In this document: piece by piece, positions 12,206 to 24,590 of the stretch
Numbering within the stretch: the stretch's first letter is position 1
Layout: every line of letters begins with the position of its first letter
Assembly: GCA_002286855.1 (NCBI GenBank)
Contig: NRSV01000050.1
Location: 193,345 to 257,344, forward strand
Source of the DNA: Bipolaris cookei
Taxonomy: Eukaryota > Ascomycota > Dothideomycetes > Pleosporales > Pleosporaceae
Direction of reading: 5' to 3'
DNA: 64,000 nt
Made by a program: the position numbers and the translations under genes
The notes under the pieces: model-generated
Seen by the model: the letters and a program-made list of their open reading frames with translations, nothing else
Told to the model about the DNA's origin: nothing
Databases searched by the model: none

Positions 12206-12805
12206 TCAACCCATGTCTACGTCGACATCAGCCTCGCCGTCGCCGTCGCCCGTGGCATCTATCAGTTCGCTCTCTCCACTCTCTCCACTCGTCTCTTCGC
12301 TATCGCTGTCCTCGTCAACGATTTTGCCCTCGACTTCACATTTTCTTGCAAAGCAGCACCCTTCCTTTTCATCCTTTGCACCAATACCTATGCCGACATA
12401 CATGCCCTGTTTGACTTCTTCGATGATCTTGTCAATATCGACGGTGCATCCACTGTCGTTGTCGTAGATTATTTTCTTAGCGCGGCTGTTGGCTGCCGAC
12501 TTGGTCGAGTGCACGGAGATGATGTGCGTGCTGCCAATATTGGCTTCGAGACTTTGGGCTGTCGGGTAGCAAGTGTCGGTAACAATGTAGATGATGTGGG
12601 GGCCGGATGGTGAGTTTGTCATTCTGGTGGGCGCCCTGGTGGACAGTGGGGGCGGTATCTCGATGCTTTGTTGAATGTACGAGTCGCCTATGTTGTGGGT
12701 ATGAGGTGTGGGCGTTGGTCCGTCTTTGGCGTCGATGCAGTGTGGACAGTAGTGGCTGCTGGCCTCGGACGCTGTGCTGGAGGTCTGGCGTGTGTTGGGC
12801 GCCAT
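12206..12805 (-). CDS. hypothetical acidic-tailed protein, 199 residues
   Basis: I do not recognise the family. The start chosen is the ATG at 12805 (MAPNTRQTSSTASEAS). The same frame stays open upstream, but those codons look like leader. Visible parts are a short CPHCIDAKDG segment with a paired cysteine and histidine near residue 25; a central block with beta-strand-like hydrophobics (PHIIYIVTDTCYP, STHIISVHSTKSAAN); and VDIDKIIEEVKQGMYVGIGIG. The C-terminus is very acidic and Ser-rich (DSDSEETSGESGESE, then GDGDGEADVDVDMG). The central block describes a locally defined name or time-course-like motif I cannot assign. There is no signal peptide or membrane span. It is single-exon and isolated by long spacers. 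Confidence 0.55.
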   Translation of the reverse strand: MAPNTRQTSSTASEASSHYCPHCIDAKDGPTPTPHTHNIGDSYIQQSIEIPPPLSTRAPTRMTNSPSGPHIIYIVTDTCYPTAQSLEANIGSTHIISVHSTKSAANSRAKKIIYDNDSGCTVDIDKIIEEVKQGMYVGIGIGAKDEKEGCCFARKCEVEGKIVDEDSDSEETSGESGESELIDATGDGDGEADVDVDMG

Positions 12806-14514
12806 GGCTGCTGCTGACTGATAGCGGTAGGGTGGGGGTGGGCAGTGGGATGACAAGGTCGAAGATGGATGTAAAGTAAAAGGAATTGCAGCAAAGCAAA
12901 TAAAAAGATGAGGATCAAAAGAAGTTTGCCAGAATCGTAAGAGAAGATATGTGCAAGAGAAGCCCCTGCTCGGGTGCGGCCGCTGGAGGGCAGCAAAAAC
13001 GAGGGGTGCCGGTGTGTCGGTTGGGCAATTGCAAAATTCACGATGCTGTGCACATGGGATTTTGCACAAACCGGGGAGGGGTTTTGGAAATCGTCGATGC
13101 GCGGCTAGACCGCATTGTTTAATTTATAGTCTGGCGCAGTTTCCTGCGTGTGGCTTTGAGCTTGTCTCCGCGGAGGGCTGATAGTCGAGGGAGAAAAAGA
13201 GGGTAAGGTGAGTGTGAAGGAAGCAGAGAGAAGAAGAGAGCACAGGTTGGAGGATTGTGCATTTCTAAGCTCACCTGTTTTGCCCTCGTCATGGTGGTGC
13301 GACTCCCCGTGTGACTATTCTCGCGAGGATCCTCAGCTCTTGCGACAACTACCGCATGTTTTTTTGTCGCCACCCAGAGACCCAACTCAATCGTGTCCAA
13401 GGAGAGCCATTGGGTGGAACGTTCCAGATTTTTCTTTTCTTCTCCAGTCTCTTTTGACAATCTCTTCTTTCGCGCCGATTACACGGCCAGATTTGCGCGG
13501 CCCAGGCGCGTGGGAGGTGGTCCTGAGCATTGCGTGTTCAATGGCAGGCGGTGGCGGCGGTGCTACTCCCCCGACCGACTCCGCCGTCGCCACCAAGGGA
13601 GTTGAAAGAGAGAGGTGCGGAATGCAGGGGAGTGGAGTGGATAAGGCATGACATGGAGCGGGACGCAAGAACAAAACTGTCTTGAACGACCTTCTTCCTT
13701 GTTTTGCACCGTATGCGCAGCAGCGATCGACTAGGATCTAGATTAGAGATCGCCTCCTGTCCTTCCGATCCTCCCGCCGCTCTTCTCCCTCCGCTCGACC
13801 CATTGCCCTGAGCCCAACTGTTCTGGCCCATGAAGGAGCCCTGTGCTGTGGTTCTAAGCACAGCGGGCGACACAAGTTCATCCACACACTGCTTGGCCCG
13901 GGTCTGATTGGTGCGGGAGGTGTGGCGTCGACGTTGAGTGAAGCTGTGCTGGTGGCGTATCTCGTGTCTGCTAGAGACGCAATCGGTCCCTGCATCGTTG
14001 CCCAACGCCCATATCCCAGTGCACACAGCATATCATTGCGGCCCGGCTGCTGTGGATACGTATGTGGCGCCAACTTGGCCATGGGACTGACAGAAAATGC
14101 TCCGTCAGGTCAATCCGGCTGTTCCTTCCGATGCATGTCTGTACACGGCCGTGTTGGTCCGCAAAGTTAAAAAGCATCATCATCTTGCACGCTTATCCAG
14201 TATCATGTGGACACTCCGGCCGGTCATCCTTGCACTCTACTTACATACCTGCGCCACACTTTTAGCATGCATCATCACAACACCCCTTCTCCCCAACCAA
14301 CATGCACCTTTTCAAAAAACACATTATGGATAATCATACAGATGAAACCTACTCCACTCTGCCGTTATACTTAAGCCTCCGTGTGCCATACAAAACCTAG
14401 CGCCGCCCACCCCACACGTTGCTAATACATGTCCCTCCCTATAGCAAAAGAAAAAGAGAGAGGGAGGTACAACTGACTGCCATACAGGCGCCATGCCAAC
14501 AAGAATCGAATTTC
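12806..14514. other. 1.7 kb intergenic, no gene seen
   Basis: This contains the promoter side of the 199-residue gene and the 3' flank of pmt4. Overlapping frames at about 13120-14080 on both strands are Arg/Pro/Ser-rich and mutually exclusive, without family features or good introns. The stretch at 12640-12900 is G/T-rich on the plus strand. Confidence 0.45.
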
Positions 14515-17500
14515 TTACTCCGCCTCTTGCGTCGCCGTCTTGGCCTCACTGGCAGGCTGAGCCTCCTCTTGACGCTCCACAACGCTCCTCTCCTTTTCTT
14601 GGTCCTTAGCCACTTCCACAGTCGGCGGCATTTCACTAGCCTCAACTGCCGCACCTTGCTCCCGGGTTTCTGGATTTTGGCCCTCGACATCAGGGTGAGG
14701 AGGTGCAACACCATGTTCCTCGGCCTCATCGTGCGATTCAACTAGGTTGTCGAAAATCTCGTTGCCTTCGTCATCAATAAGGCGCGTCCGCGTCTCATAG
14801 CGCGTCTTGAAGCTAACCTTGCCCTTGAGCGCTTCCACCTCTGTATCGTCAAGGACGCGGCCCTTTTCGTCACGATACTCAACACGCTCTTCCTTCGCAA
14901 TGATAGGCATGTCCTGAGGAGCGTCCTGGGGTGGGGCGGAAACAGCCGCTTTATCGACGACACCATCCTGCTTGACTAGCTCCGGCTGCTGTTTTGGCTG
15001 TTCAGGCTGCGCATTGAGCACGGGGGGTGCAGCTGGCGCTGATGATGGCACAGATGCTGATGCTAGAGGTTCACTCTGGCTGTTGTATGCTTCGTACTGT
15101 AAACTGTCAGATAATATTCATCATATCATGTCCAATTAGCCTACCGAAGCGAGGAAGTTGTTGCACTCCCAGTCCCAGCTGTTGAAAAGCTTGACACTGT
15201 TGCATGCATCCTTAGTCCATGCATTGCCGTATGCAAGCGGTGAGAAAACCGTGAAGATCATAATGGCAACCGCCAGGAAACCCACGGCTACTGCTTGGCC
15301 AATAGCAGGATATTGCCTGAGTCCAAACACGCTGAATCGGTAGCTTACAAAATCAAAGATCTGGGAAAGCGCAAGAATGGCAAAGTACAAGGCCGGAAGG
15401 TAGTGGTGCAAGAACAACTGACGCGCCATTAGGTAGAAAGGGAAGTAGTGGAACGCCCATCCTAGGATGCTCATGCCCACTTCATAATCGAAACGCTTGA
15501 ACACGACGTTGTTGTAGTCGCGGTAGCCACGCTGCCATCGGAGAATGGCAATGCCCTTGATAGCAACGTAGAGAGCAATCAGCGCTGTAGAGCTCCACCA
15601 GATGACAGGATTTCCCATAAGGTAGATTTGGCGATGGTGTTTACCCCAGAAGTTGATACCTCGGCGGAGGATAGGCCACGAAGGAGGACGAGAATCCCAG
15701 GCGTGCGACTCCGTCAGACCGGCGTTCGTTTTCCACATGACCTTCTGCAACTCCCAGAACTTTCCAAAGAAGCCAGGGTTGCGGTAGTTGACCTTCTCCA
15801 CTTCTCCATCCACCATTAGTGGGTGCACATTGCCTTCAATGTACCATATGCTGTTGGGCAGGGTACCTTGCTTGGCACACGTAACTTCTTGTTGCTCGAA
15901 GCCCCACTCGGGAAGTTTCACCTTGTGAGAGAATAGTGCGCAACCAGTCATCACGTGGATCAGCCTAAATTTGGACTGGATGGTACGAAGGCGCTTCTTA
16001 GCCTCAGCTCCATCCGACTTGCTCGGAATAATTTCAACGCGGAAGAGGTCGTTCGCGTCGCCCTCAAAACCCTGATAGCCATACGCTGAGACTTCATTCT
16101 GCCAGTCTGCTTCGGTAACAGGCGGACGAACATCGTGAGAGTGGAGACGTCGGTCGGTAGTGATGTGGTAGAGACGAATGATGGCGCCGTTTTCGATATG
16201 AAAGGGGCCTACGCCATCCCAAGCTTTCGGGCTAGTCAAGTTGGGTCCAGTGTAGTCTTCCGGCATAATTGGCAAGGTCTGGTTTTCCAAGATCCAAATG
16301 TTGTTCTCGTCCTTGTGAGGATAGAGAGTGATCTGCTGTTGCTTGCTTCCGGTAGGGTACATGTGGCTGTGAGAATGAAGATATCCGCCCTGCGTGTTCC
16401 AATGGCGCAGGGAAACGCGGCTTCCATACGCAACATCTGCCGGTACGTCTTGCATGCCCTTCGAGTTCAAAGTTGCCTGGAACTCAGAAGACATGAACCC
16501 ATCACCCTCGCCAGGATTAACAAGGCAGAGGAAGTGAATTCCAAACATGGCCATGTAGAAGGAGACGGGAATCACAAACAAGCAAAATAGGCGTGCAAAG
16601 AAGTGCTTGAACCACAACCTCGGTGTTACGTTCTTGTGGTCTCCGAGCAGAACCCATAGTTGGACAAGTGTCAAACTGCCGACCCAAGCGATGGTGAACA
16701 GGCCAACCCACTTGACACTGACAGTTGCACCAAGTCCAAGACCAGTAGCAGCCAGCCAGAACCACCACAGTGGCTTGAAGGCCTTGGCGGGTCCCTGTTC
16801 GTGTTGGTTCATGAAGCAGGTCCATGAGAGCGCGGTAAGGGCAGTGAAGATGATGAGCGGGGAGTCGAGCAAGATAAGGCGAGACTGAGTGACAAGAGCG
16901 TTATCTTGAAAAGGTCAGCATCATGTGCAACAGCGGTTACAATTGGCGTCTTACCGAAAATGACGAGACCTGCACCCAACGCTGCTGTGGTGGTGCGACA
17001 TCCAGCAGCCTTTAGAGTCAGGAACATGGTCGGAATAGTCAAGACACCGCAGATGGCGGGCAACAGGCGCATAGTGACATAGGGAACATTTGGCTCAAGA
17101 TAGTCCTTGCCAATATCCTTAAAGTCAAAGTTTCCGTCAAATCCGCCCAACCATCCAGCCAGTGTAATGAGGAGTTTCGCAAGCGGCGGGTGGACATCCA
17201 TGAAGAACCTACCCTTGATATATTTCGAGGCGAATCCACCGAAGCTACAATAATCCTGTCAGTCCCCACTCACAAAAGCCATATCAACAAGAATGACTTA
17301 CTGGACCTCGTCGAAGACAACGCTGGTCGGCTGCTGGATTCTAAAGAGCCTTACAGCAGTTGCAATGGCGATCAGTACGGCCAGCAACGACCAGTCGGAG
17401 CCCGGAAGGCTGAAGATGTCATTGTCCTTCACACCCTCGGAGGCGTAACTTCGAACTTTCTGCTGGGACTGCTGCTTTCTGCCGTTCCGCGATCGTGACC

Positions 17501-17576
17501 GAGACTTTGATCTACCGGAACGGCGCGATGAAGGCTTCTCGCCCAGGTAGGCATTGGATGCCGAAAGGCTCGCCAT
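14515..17576 (-). CDS. pmt4: protein O-mannosyltransferase, Pmt4 type
   Basis: The protein transfers mannose from dolichyl-phosphate mannose to Ser/Thr of secretory proteins in the ER membrane. Four exons (17576-17302, 17244-16955, 16904-15145, 15096-14515) with introns of 57, 50 and 48 nt close in phase to give 968 residues. The Pmt4 signature spans the first junction: VVFDEVHFGGFASKYIKG, then MDVHPPLAKLL near residue 107, where the Asp-Glu pair and DVHPP loop belong to the active site. The second junction restores VIFDNALVTQSRLILLDSP. A luminal MIR domain follows (about residues 320-520: LRHWNTQGGYLHSHSH, IRLYHITTDRRLHSHD, LIHVMTGCALFSHKV), then about five C-terminal membrane spans. The tail carries the acidic extension with VSFKTRYETRTRL and PPHPDVEGQNP seen in filamentous-fungal Pmt4. 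Exon 1 starts with a Ser/Arg-rich cytosolic segment. It is transcribed divergently from the SF3A1 gene. Confidence 0.95.
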
Positions 17577-18387
17577 GATGGCGGCGTACTGAGTAGGTGT
17601 TGCGTGGCCCGACTAAGGTGGGAGGTGGTGATGAGGGTCGAGGGAACCTTGCAGCGCTTCAGCTGTAGCGTAGGCAATGGGCACTCGGGCCTCTTAGTCG
17701 GAAAAGGAAGAATTAATGAAAGTGAGAAGGAGGTCCCATCAATGTGAAGGGAGAAGGGTGGGGGTCGCAATTGTACTTGCGGCGATACAAGCCAGGGGGA
17801 AAGAGGGTTCCCGCAAGGAGTAGTGCTACGTACCAATTGACCCTTGTTGCAAGCTGTTCCTTACTACGCGGCCTTGCCGAACTGGGAAACGAAGAGCTGA
17901 ATATAGATCAGGGCACTTGGTCGACTTATATCCACCATGTCATCTAGTATATTCGAGAGAACAAGTTGTCCTAAAATTAGATCCTCGACTCGGTCCTGCA
18001 CCAAGAGTTTTGACAGCCGTCGATGAGCCGAGACGCGTCTAGCATTTCACCGACTGCCTCAGCCTTGCCTGTGTCGATGTGGCTGGAATGTGGCTAGAGC
18101 GTGGCTAAGATCCGGATTGGAACAACTAGATGATCCGGCCAGGAGCCTACCATACCATCCTGGAACTTTGCGACGCTACCGCATCGCGAACCTGCACCGC
18201 TGCTACTCGACCCCCCGCAGTAGTATCCTTACGCGTCGCGTGCAAATAGTGGTACGTGAGTAGTTGCGATTTGTTCTTTTGCTGGCGTTACCCTACGTAT
18301 CACGCGATTCGTGATTATTCTCCCACGACCTCTCTTGCGACTTATCAACATCGCTCGCAGCCAAGTCTCCTACCAACACATATCGCC
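17577..18387. promoter_or_regulatory. divergent promoter region pmt4 / SF3A1
   Basis: These 811 bp separate the two start codons. I see pyrimidine-rich tracts toward the SF3A1 start (CTCCCACGACCTCTCTTGCG) and a short repeated GTGGCT motif near 18077-18105. No specific operator can be named. Confidence 0.5.
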
Positions 18388-20012
18388 ATGGCCAACCCCA
18401 ACGGTGATGCTGCTCCAGCTGGTGTCGTCGAGCTTGACGTGAAGCCACCCTCGAACATGGTCATTCCTCCACCCGGCGTACGCGAAGCCGTAGCAAAGAC
18501 TGCTGATTTCATTTCCCGTCGAGGCGAACAACACCTTGTAGGAATGAAGCAACGTCTCACCGCCGACCCCTCCACGAAGACCAATTTTGGCTTTGTCCTG
18601 GAAGACGATCCGTACAACGCCTATTTCTTATGGTATTTGCAACAGCTGAGGGAGGGCCATGGGCGCTCCTCAGACAAAAACTCCAAGCAAGCCGTGGATA
18701 ACAAGCCCAAGGGCCCCCCCGAGCCGCCCAAGTTCCGCTTTTCGGCTCGCATGCCTAACATCAACGCCAAAGATCTGGAAGTGCTAAAACTTACTGCTCT
18801 GTACACGGCGCGCGTGGGTGAGAATTGGCTAAAGGATTTGCGCAACCGTGAGTTGGGCAACTATCAGTTTGACTTTCTCAGACCAAATCACAGCTATTTC
18901 CAGTTTTTCCGATCGCTCGTCGAACAATACAAGATTCTGCTTGAAGAGGAGGCGACGGTCGAGGCACGTATCCAGGAGCTACAGCACAACATCAAAAATC
19001 GGTTTCACGTATTGGACCGCGCAAAGGGTCGCGCTGAGTATGTCAAATATGTGAATGCGCAAAAGGAGAAAGAGGAGAAGAAGGTAGAGGCCGAGAAGCA
19101 GGAGTATGCGACCATTGACTGGCATGACTTCAGCGTCATTGCGACAGTCATCTTTGATGAGGCTGATGATGCTGCGGATCTTCCCCCACCCGCTCAGCTG
19201 AATGATCTACAGTCCCAGTCTCTTGAACAGAAGGCTGCCGTTTCATTATCTACACGTCGTCTGGAGGAGGCCATGCCCGACGATATCACCTACTACAATG
19301 TCACACAGCAGCAGGTACCACCGCCTCCAATGCAGCCAAATTACGCCCCAACTGCACCACCTGTGCATTCGCCATACGGTGCATCGCCATATGCGCCTCC
19401 TCCGATGCCCGATTATCGAACACCAGCGCAGGTATCGCGCGAAGAGGAGCAGGCACGATTGGCAAAGGAACGCCAGGCAGAAAGCGAGCAGCGCGCACGC
19501 GCACAGGCTGCTGCCAGAGGAGCGCCTGGTCGCATCGTCACAGACTACGTCCCCCGCGTTGCCGCAAAGAAGGCAAACGTACCAATGGCTGTGTGCCCTA
19601 ACTGCAAGCAGCAAATTCCTTCCAACGAGATGGATGAGCATATTCGAAGTAAGCAGATTTCCGAACCTTTTACACGCTTAGGAATCCCGTATGCTAATGC
19701 TCTTTCGCAGTTGAATTGCTCGATCCGCGCTGGAAAGAACAACGCGACAAAGCCGAAGCTCGATACTCGACGACGATCAACACCGCCGATGTTGCAAACA
19801 ATCTCAAGCGTTTCGCCAGTCAGCGTGAAGACATATACGACGGTGTCACTGGCCAATCAATATCTGCAGAAGAAGAGGCTCGGAGAAAGAAGGCTGCAAT
19901 GTCATATGATGGACAGCCAGATCCTGCAAAGGACGCTGCCCGCTTATCGCAGATGCAAAGCATGAACGTCCAGGAGCAGCTTCGAAGGATACAGGAAAAG
20001 CATCGCCAGTAG
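18388..20012 (+). CDS. U2 snRNP splicing factor 3A subunit 1 (Prp21/Sap114 homologue)
   Basis: A component of the SF3a complex that joins U2 snRNP to the pre-spliceosome. Exon 1 is 18388-19648 and exon 2 is 19711-20012. The 62-nt intron (GTAAGC, branch GCTAATG, TTCGCAG) restores DEHIRIELLDPRWKEQRD and gives 520 residues. Two SURP modules are evident. The first, near residues 30-90, is VREAVAKTADFISRRGEQ with NFGFVLEDDPYNAYFLWYL. The second, near 125-185, is LKLTALYTARVGENWLKDL with FDFLRPNHSYFQFF. A charged helix and PRP21-like region follow, then a Pro/Tyr-rich linker and a CPNCKQQIPSNEMDEHIR motif. It ends soon after QEQLRRIQEKHRQ without the C-terminal ubiquitin-like domain of the animal protein. 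Start chosen at the ATG giving MANPNGDAAP; upstream in-frame codons read as leader. Confidence 0.92.
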
Positions 20013-20450
20013 AGTGCGTGTATTTGTAGGTCTTCCTTTTCCTTTCCCGGATACCACTATCATTCTAGAAATCGATTCATTTGCATTGAGTGGCGTTTGG
20101 GAAGTACGGGCAGATGGACCCGGCCTGATTGGGTTTGAAGAGAGATTAAAATGGACTTTTGTGTAAAACAAGACTGGCCTGGTGGCCTAGTCACCGATGT
20201 TATAACTGCGAATCTCTAATGAATACGTATGAGCTCAATTTCAGTTCCCAAAAATATTGATTTTCTTATATATAGTTGTGTAGTGAAATTGCTCGAGTAC
20301 AAGCACGAGCGGGTTGTGGCGGAGCTGCAATGCGGCTCGGACTTTCGAAGCTTTCCTCCGACCTGCGTCAAAACCTATGACCTAACCAGCGACTTTTATC
20401 GTAGGCGCAACACTCCACATCTGCGTACTGCCTCCCACACACAAGAAATC
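20013..20450. other. intergenic, terminator/promoter space
   Basis: This is the 3' flank of SF3A1 and the short promoter of the Isd11 gene. It is AT-rich at 20250-20290. No gene is seen. Confidence 0.5.
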
Positions 20451-21172
20451 ATGTCATTAGCACAAGCAACCAAAGGCGATGTTGCCTACCAAGTGCGCTC
20501 TCTGGTACGTATTCACGCCACTGTAGTTCTTCAAGCATCCCCGCGTTACCGGAGCCACTGTGAGGCATTGCTGCCTTGTTTCTGTTCCTTTTACTGTGAC
20601 CCTTGAAACGTTGATACAATTCATCGCTCGACTGCGACAACTGGCTGCCTCGCGGTATGAAGATTACCTGCTGACTTGCTACATGAATAGTATCGGTCGT
20701 TGTTGCGCCAGGGCAACCAATTTGCTGCCTATAACTTCCGCGAATACGCCAAACGGAGAACACGCGATGCCTTCCGGGATAACAAAGATGTAAAAGACGA
20801 GCGGGTCATACAAGAAATGGTACAAAAGGGCTTGAGTGAGCTACAAATGTTGAAGGTGAGTACACAATATGGAACTTCAGCATGATGTGGGGGTGGGCAG
20901 ACATGACAGCATTCCTATGTAGAAAAGACAGCACACAATGCAGTATGCAAGGCGACAAGTGGCACTGGAAGCGATAGGCTTTAGCGCGTAGACGATAATC
21001 AGAAAAGAGGGCAATGCAGGGCGGAACCCACGCTGACACAAATCAACAGAGGCAAACAGTCATAAGTCAGTTCTACCAGATTGATCGCCTAGTCGTTGAG
21101 GGTGGCAAGGAAGGCAAGCAAAAGGGAGATCGCAGCGATATTGTCAGAGTAAAAGACCAAGGGTGGGATTAA
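20451..21172 (+). CDS. isd11: Isd11 (LYRM4), LYR-motif Fe-S assembly factor
   Basis: Isd11 binds and stabilises the mitochondrial cysteine desulfurase Nfs1, together with acyl carrier protein, for iron-sulfur cluster synthesis. Three exons (20451-20504, 20691-20855, 21050-21172) give 113 residues, and both introns (186 and 194 nt) lie between codons. The LYR tripeptide is itself split: exon 1 ends in CTG (Leu18) and exon 2 begins TAT CGG (Tyr-Arg), giving VRSLYRSLLRQGNQFAAYN. Downstream are the family's FREYAKRRTRDAFR and a helical ERVIQEMVQKGLSELQMLKRQ, then FYQIDRLVVEGG. The C-terminus is a short basic tail (GGKEGKQKGDRSD). Both introns are unusually long for this window. It follows SF3A1 on the same strand. 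Confidence 0.9.
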
Positions 21173-21950
21173 GCATAGTACGAAAGAAACGGGATGTTGA
21201 CGATGAAAAGAGACGATATCGTAACAACATTGCCCACATTGCACGAAAAGAAAGGCGATTGTGTGGCATCATATTCGATTGAAAACAACCTCACAAAGAC
21301 GAATGTATGTACTGTATTATATGGGGCTTGCCATTCGACTCCCCAAACGGAGTGATGGAATGACACCAAACCAACCTGTACATTTTAGCACAAATTTTCT
21401 CAGCATGACAGATCACATTTGCAAACTTTTTTCCGCTCTGGACAATGGCCTTGCCAACCCATCGCAGGTGCATACAGTTGCTGTGTTGCTTCAGCAAGAG
21501 GTTTCACGTGGATTTGCCGAGACTACTTTTTGAAAAAACTACATATATAGGGCCGTGAGTTTCTTTCCCGTATGTTTCGTTAAACAAGCTACATTTCTCA
21601 TACTAACAGGAATTGATGTATGATATGATACGCTTCACTAACCCAACAGCTCGGGGTTGCAAGCCAACCAGGTTTGGTATAGTGGCGCACGGTTGCACCT
21701 TCCAAGTCGCAAACCGACGCGCCTCCCCTTCACGCATCGCGACTTCCCGCCGTATTGCGCCAACATCAATCCAACCTTCACCGCCTGTTTCTCGAGGCAG
21801 TCGCATATCACTATGGCTCCGGTACGTCATTTCTTTGCGTTATTGACAGAGATGCACCTGCCCTCTGTTTTCGCGAGCTCGCATCATTGCCGCACTTGAA
21901 CGCGTGCGCAAGCCGCTCTTCTTGCGGCGCGCATCGCATACGGCATCATC
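21173..21950. other. intergenic, no gene seen
   Basis: This is the 3' flank of isd11 and the leader of the next gene. Short frames on both strands lack features. An ATG GCT CCG followed by GTACGT at about 21813 could be an alternative upstream exon for the next gene, but no matching acceptor in phase was found. Confidence 0.45.
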
Positions 21951-23913
21951 ATGCCTTCATCTCTAAACCGACACCATTCGTTACGAGGCATAGGCCGAAA
22001 AAGGAAACCCACGCTTCAACCTAGGCAGTCGTCAACAGATGATGACGAATGGGCTCCAAATGCAGGATCGTCTACTGTACTGGCACATGATTGACGCACC
22101 CACTCATAATACCAGACATACTCTCTTCCACTATGCAATGCAACACATATGATAATTTCACCGGGTCGTAATGCTAACATCACGTGACTAGTTCCGGAAC
22201 AGAGACCGCTCTAATAGGTCGGGGCGTGGGCAGATAGAGCATAATGTCCTGGAAGGACTGCCCATTACCCAATATCGAGAAGCTGAAATTACTATTGAAC
22301 CACATTCTGCGGAGAACAAGCCCTTGGACAAAGATGCTTGGCCTGAATTACCAATGCCTCGGGATTCCCATATGCTCCCGGAACATTCTCAACAGCTCCT
22401 TCGAGCGGCTCGGTCTGGAAAGCTCTACAAACCCCCAGCGCCACCAGAAGAAGACAATGAGATGAAAGATGAGGAAGAAGAGACTAAAGAGATTCGTACC
22501 GGATTCACTGTCAAGAAATACGTTAAGATAGCACGCCATTTAGAAGGTCCAGAGCCAGAATATCTTGCCAAGAGAAGGAAGGGTCTCCCATCGCCATATG
22601 TCAGCACCCAAGTCGCACAGCCTGTATTACGTGAGACAAAGGTGAAGAAACTCGATGCAGAAGGCAATGTAGCTGTCTACAAGGTCCTTGTTCCAGAAGG
22701 GCAGTCGGTGGAGGGTGAAGTGCAACCTACAGATGCTGCTATCGAAGTTGCACCAGCTACTGCTGCACCAGGAACGATCGTTGAGGGTATTGGTGTAGTG
22801 AATGCCGAAGGAATTGTTGTAGCCAATGACGTTGTGCAACAAACACCTTCCAGGAGACGGCCACCACCTCCCAAGAAAGTCAAGCGTGGCGGTCCAGGTA
22901 GAGGCAAGAAAAAGGTTGTTTTTGCCGAAGGTGCGGCAGAGCAAGGGACCCCAGCATCGACTGCTGGTGGTGATATACTCGAAGTGCCCGGTGTAAAACG
23001 AGAAGAGGGATCCGTAGCACCTTCAGATGGTGGAGATACGCCAATGGCCGATGCCGGAGGCCAAGACGAGGAAGGCTCTGGTGAAGAGGGTTCTGAAGAT
23101 GAGGATCATGACATGGAGCACACCTCAACGCCCGCAACTCCCCTACGATCATCAGCCGCACCGCCCAGTACATCCGCGATAGATATCTCAGATACTGCGG
23201 AAGCGGCCCCCAGTGAACCTGTCGTGGAATCTTCTATTATTGTCCCAACAGGGCCTTCCGCAGAGACTTCTGTAATACCTCCTATCGAGGCTGACGCGGG
23301 GACTCCCATGGAGGTAACACACTCGTTACCGCCTGTCATTGAGCCATCACAAAGTGCCGGAGAGACCGAGACAGCAACTGTAAAAACTTCGACACCAGAG
23401 ATCATCCAAGAAGCTCCAGGACGTGACAAGTCTAGCTCGCCAGACATGCCATTATCTGCCATATCTCATAGCCGTCAAAACTCGCTCAATCATGTGTCAA
23501 CTCCTGTGACCACCACCGAGATTGCCGTTCCCGAAGATACTCCGAATGAAGCCCCAGCTCCGACAACAGAAGCGGATGCCGCACCAGCGCCGACGGTCAC
23601 GTCTGAACCTGAACCTGAACCTGCCCACGAGCCTGTACCCACGCTTGCCCCTGAGTCTATACCGGAGCCTGTATCGGAGTCTGCACCAGAAGCTGTATCG
23701 GAGCCAGTACAAGAGTCCGCAGCAAAAATTGAGACCTTACCAGAACCGCAACCGAAGTCAGAACCAGAACCAGAACCTGCGCCTGAGTCAATGCAATCCC
23801 TACCTGATGCTCCTTCTCCACATCCTTCCGAACCAGATCTCATGGGAAGCCTTGAAGAACAGCTTAAAAAAGACAATGACGATATGAACAAGTCACAAAG
23901 TGGCGAGAGTTGA
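21951..23913 (+). CDS. unrecognised 615-residue protein, likely nuclear
   Basis: I cannot assign a family. Exon 1 is 21951-22076 and exon 2 is 22192-23913. The 115-nt intron has donor GTACTG, branch GCTAAC and acceptor TGACTAG, and phase 0 closes. The N-terminus is basic (LRGIGRKRKPTLQPRQ, a plausible nuclear signal), then DDDEWAPNAGSS. A conserved-looking segment follows, with EGLPITQYREAEITIEP and WPELPMPRDSHMLPEHSQQ and then GKLYKPPAPPEEDNEM, TGFTVKKYVKIARHLEG and YLAKRRKGLPSPY (to about residue 140). KKVKRGGPGRGKKKVVF near residue 265 resembles an AT-hook-like basic patch. The last 300 residues are low-complexity Glu/Pro/Ala/Ser with short Pro-Glu repeats (SEPEPEPAHEPVPT). A chromatin- or transcription-complex subunit is a guess. 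TCACGTGA lies inside the intron at 22180. Confidence 0.75.
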
Positions 23914-24590
23914 CATTTTTATCTCTAGTATTTCCCGTGTTCGGCTCAGCACGCGTCAATGAGCTTGGCTGAGAATTGAAGAAGATATCTGGTTATGACG
24001 GTGTCATGAGTTGCCGCGTTAGGTACATAATAAGGATACTCTCAGCGGCAGGTTACGCATATACCTAAGTCTTTTTAGATGGGCTAGCCCGGCGACTGGA
24101 GATTGTACCTCTTGTTCAAGCTTTCCCCCATGATATGGTGTCGTTGCGCGTTGGATATACAGATTCTTTTCAGGTGTTATTGGTCTTGTTCAAATGAAAT
24201 TTTGTGCACTGTTGTATTAGTACGAATGAATCATAAAGAAATTCATCATGCCATTTAATGTGCCTTTGGTCTATTGCTGTACTTCACTGCGGTTGTTGTC
24301 ACAACTATTGAACCTTTGGGTTTGTCCAGCACAATCGGAGATTTGCATTTCTGATAAGAAGGCTGTCCCCTGTCACCTCATTACGTCATTTTCAGCGTTA
24401 CCCGACGGGAACCCCTCACACCAGGCTCGTTAATTCCGCCTTCATATCATTTACTAATGCGATAAAGGCAGGTCGATTACCGAACCATCTACCGTTTGGT
24501 CTAATATAAATTTGTCCTATATAACCACGAACGTGCAGAACACATGGGTAAAACTACTCCTAGGAACAACCTTTATTCATACAAACAACT
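23914..24590. promoter_or_regulatory. intergenic; promoter of the M20 gene
   Basis: No gene is seen. The last 80 bases before the M20 start contain TATAAATT (about 24505) and TATATAACC (about 24519), which may serve as a TATA region. Confidence 0.4.

Noticed and set aside
13119..14082. Several overlapping 80-160-codon frames
   Set aside because: Mutually exclusive frames on both strands, Ser/Arg/Pro-rich, without splice signals or similarity that I recognise.
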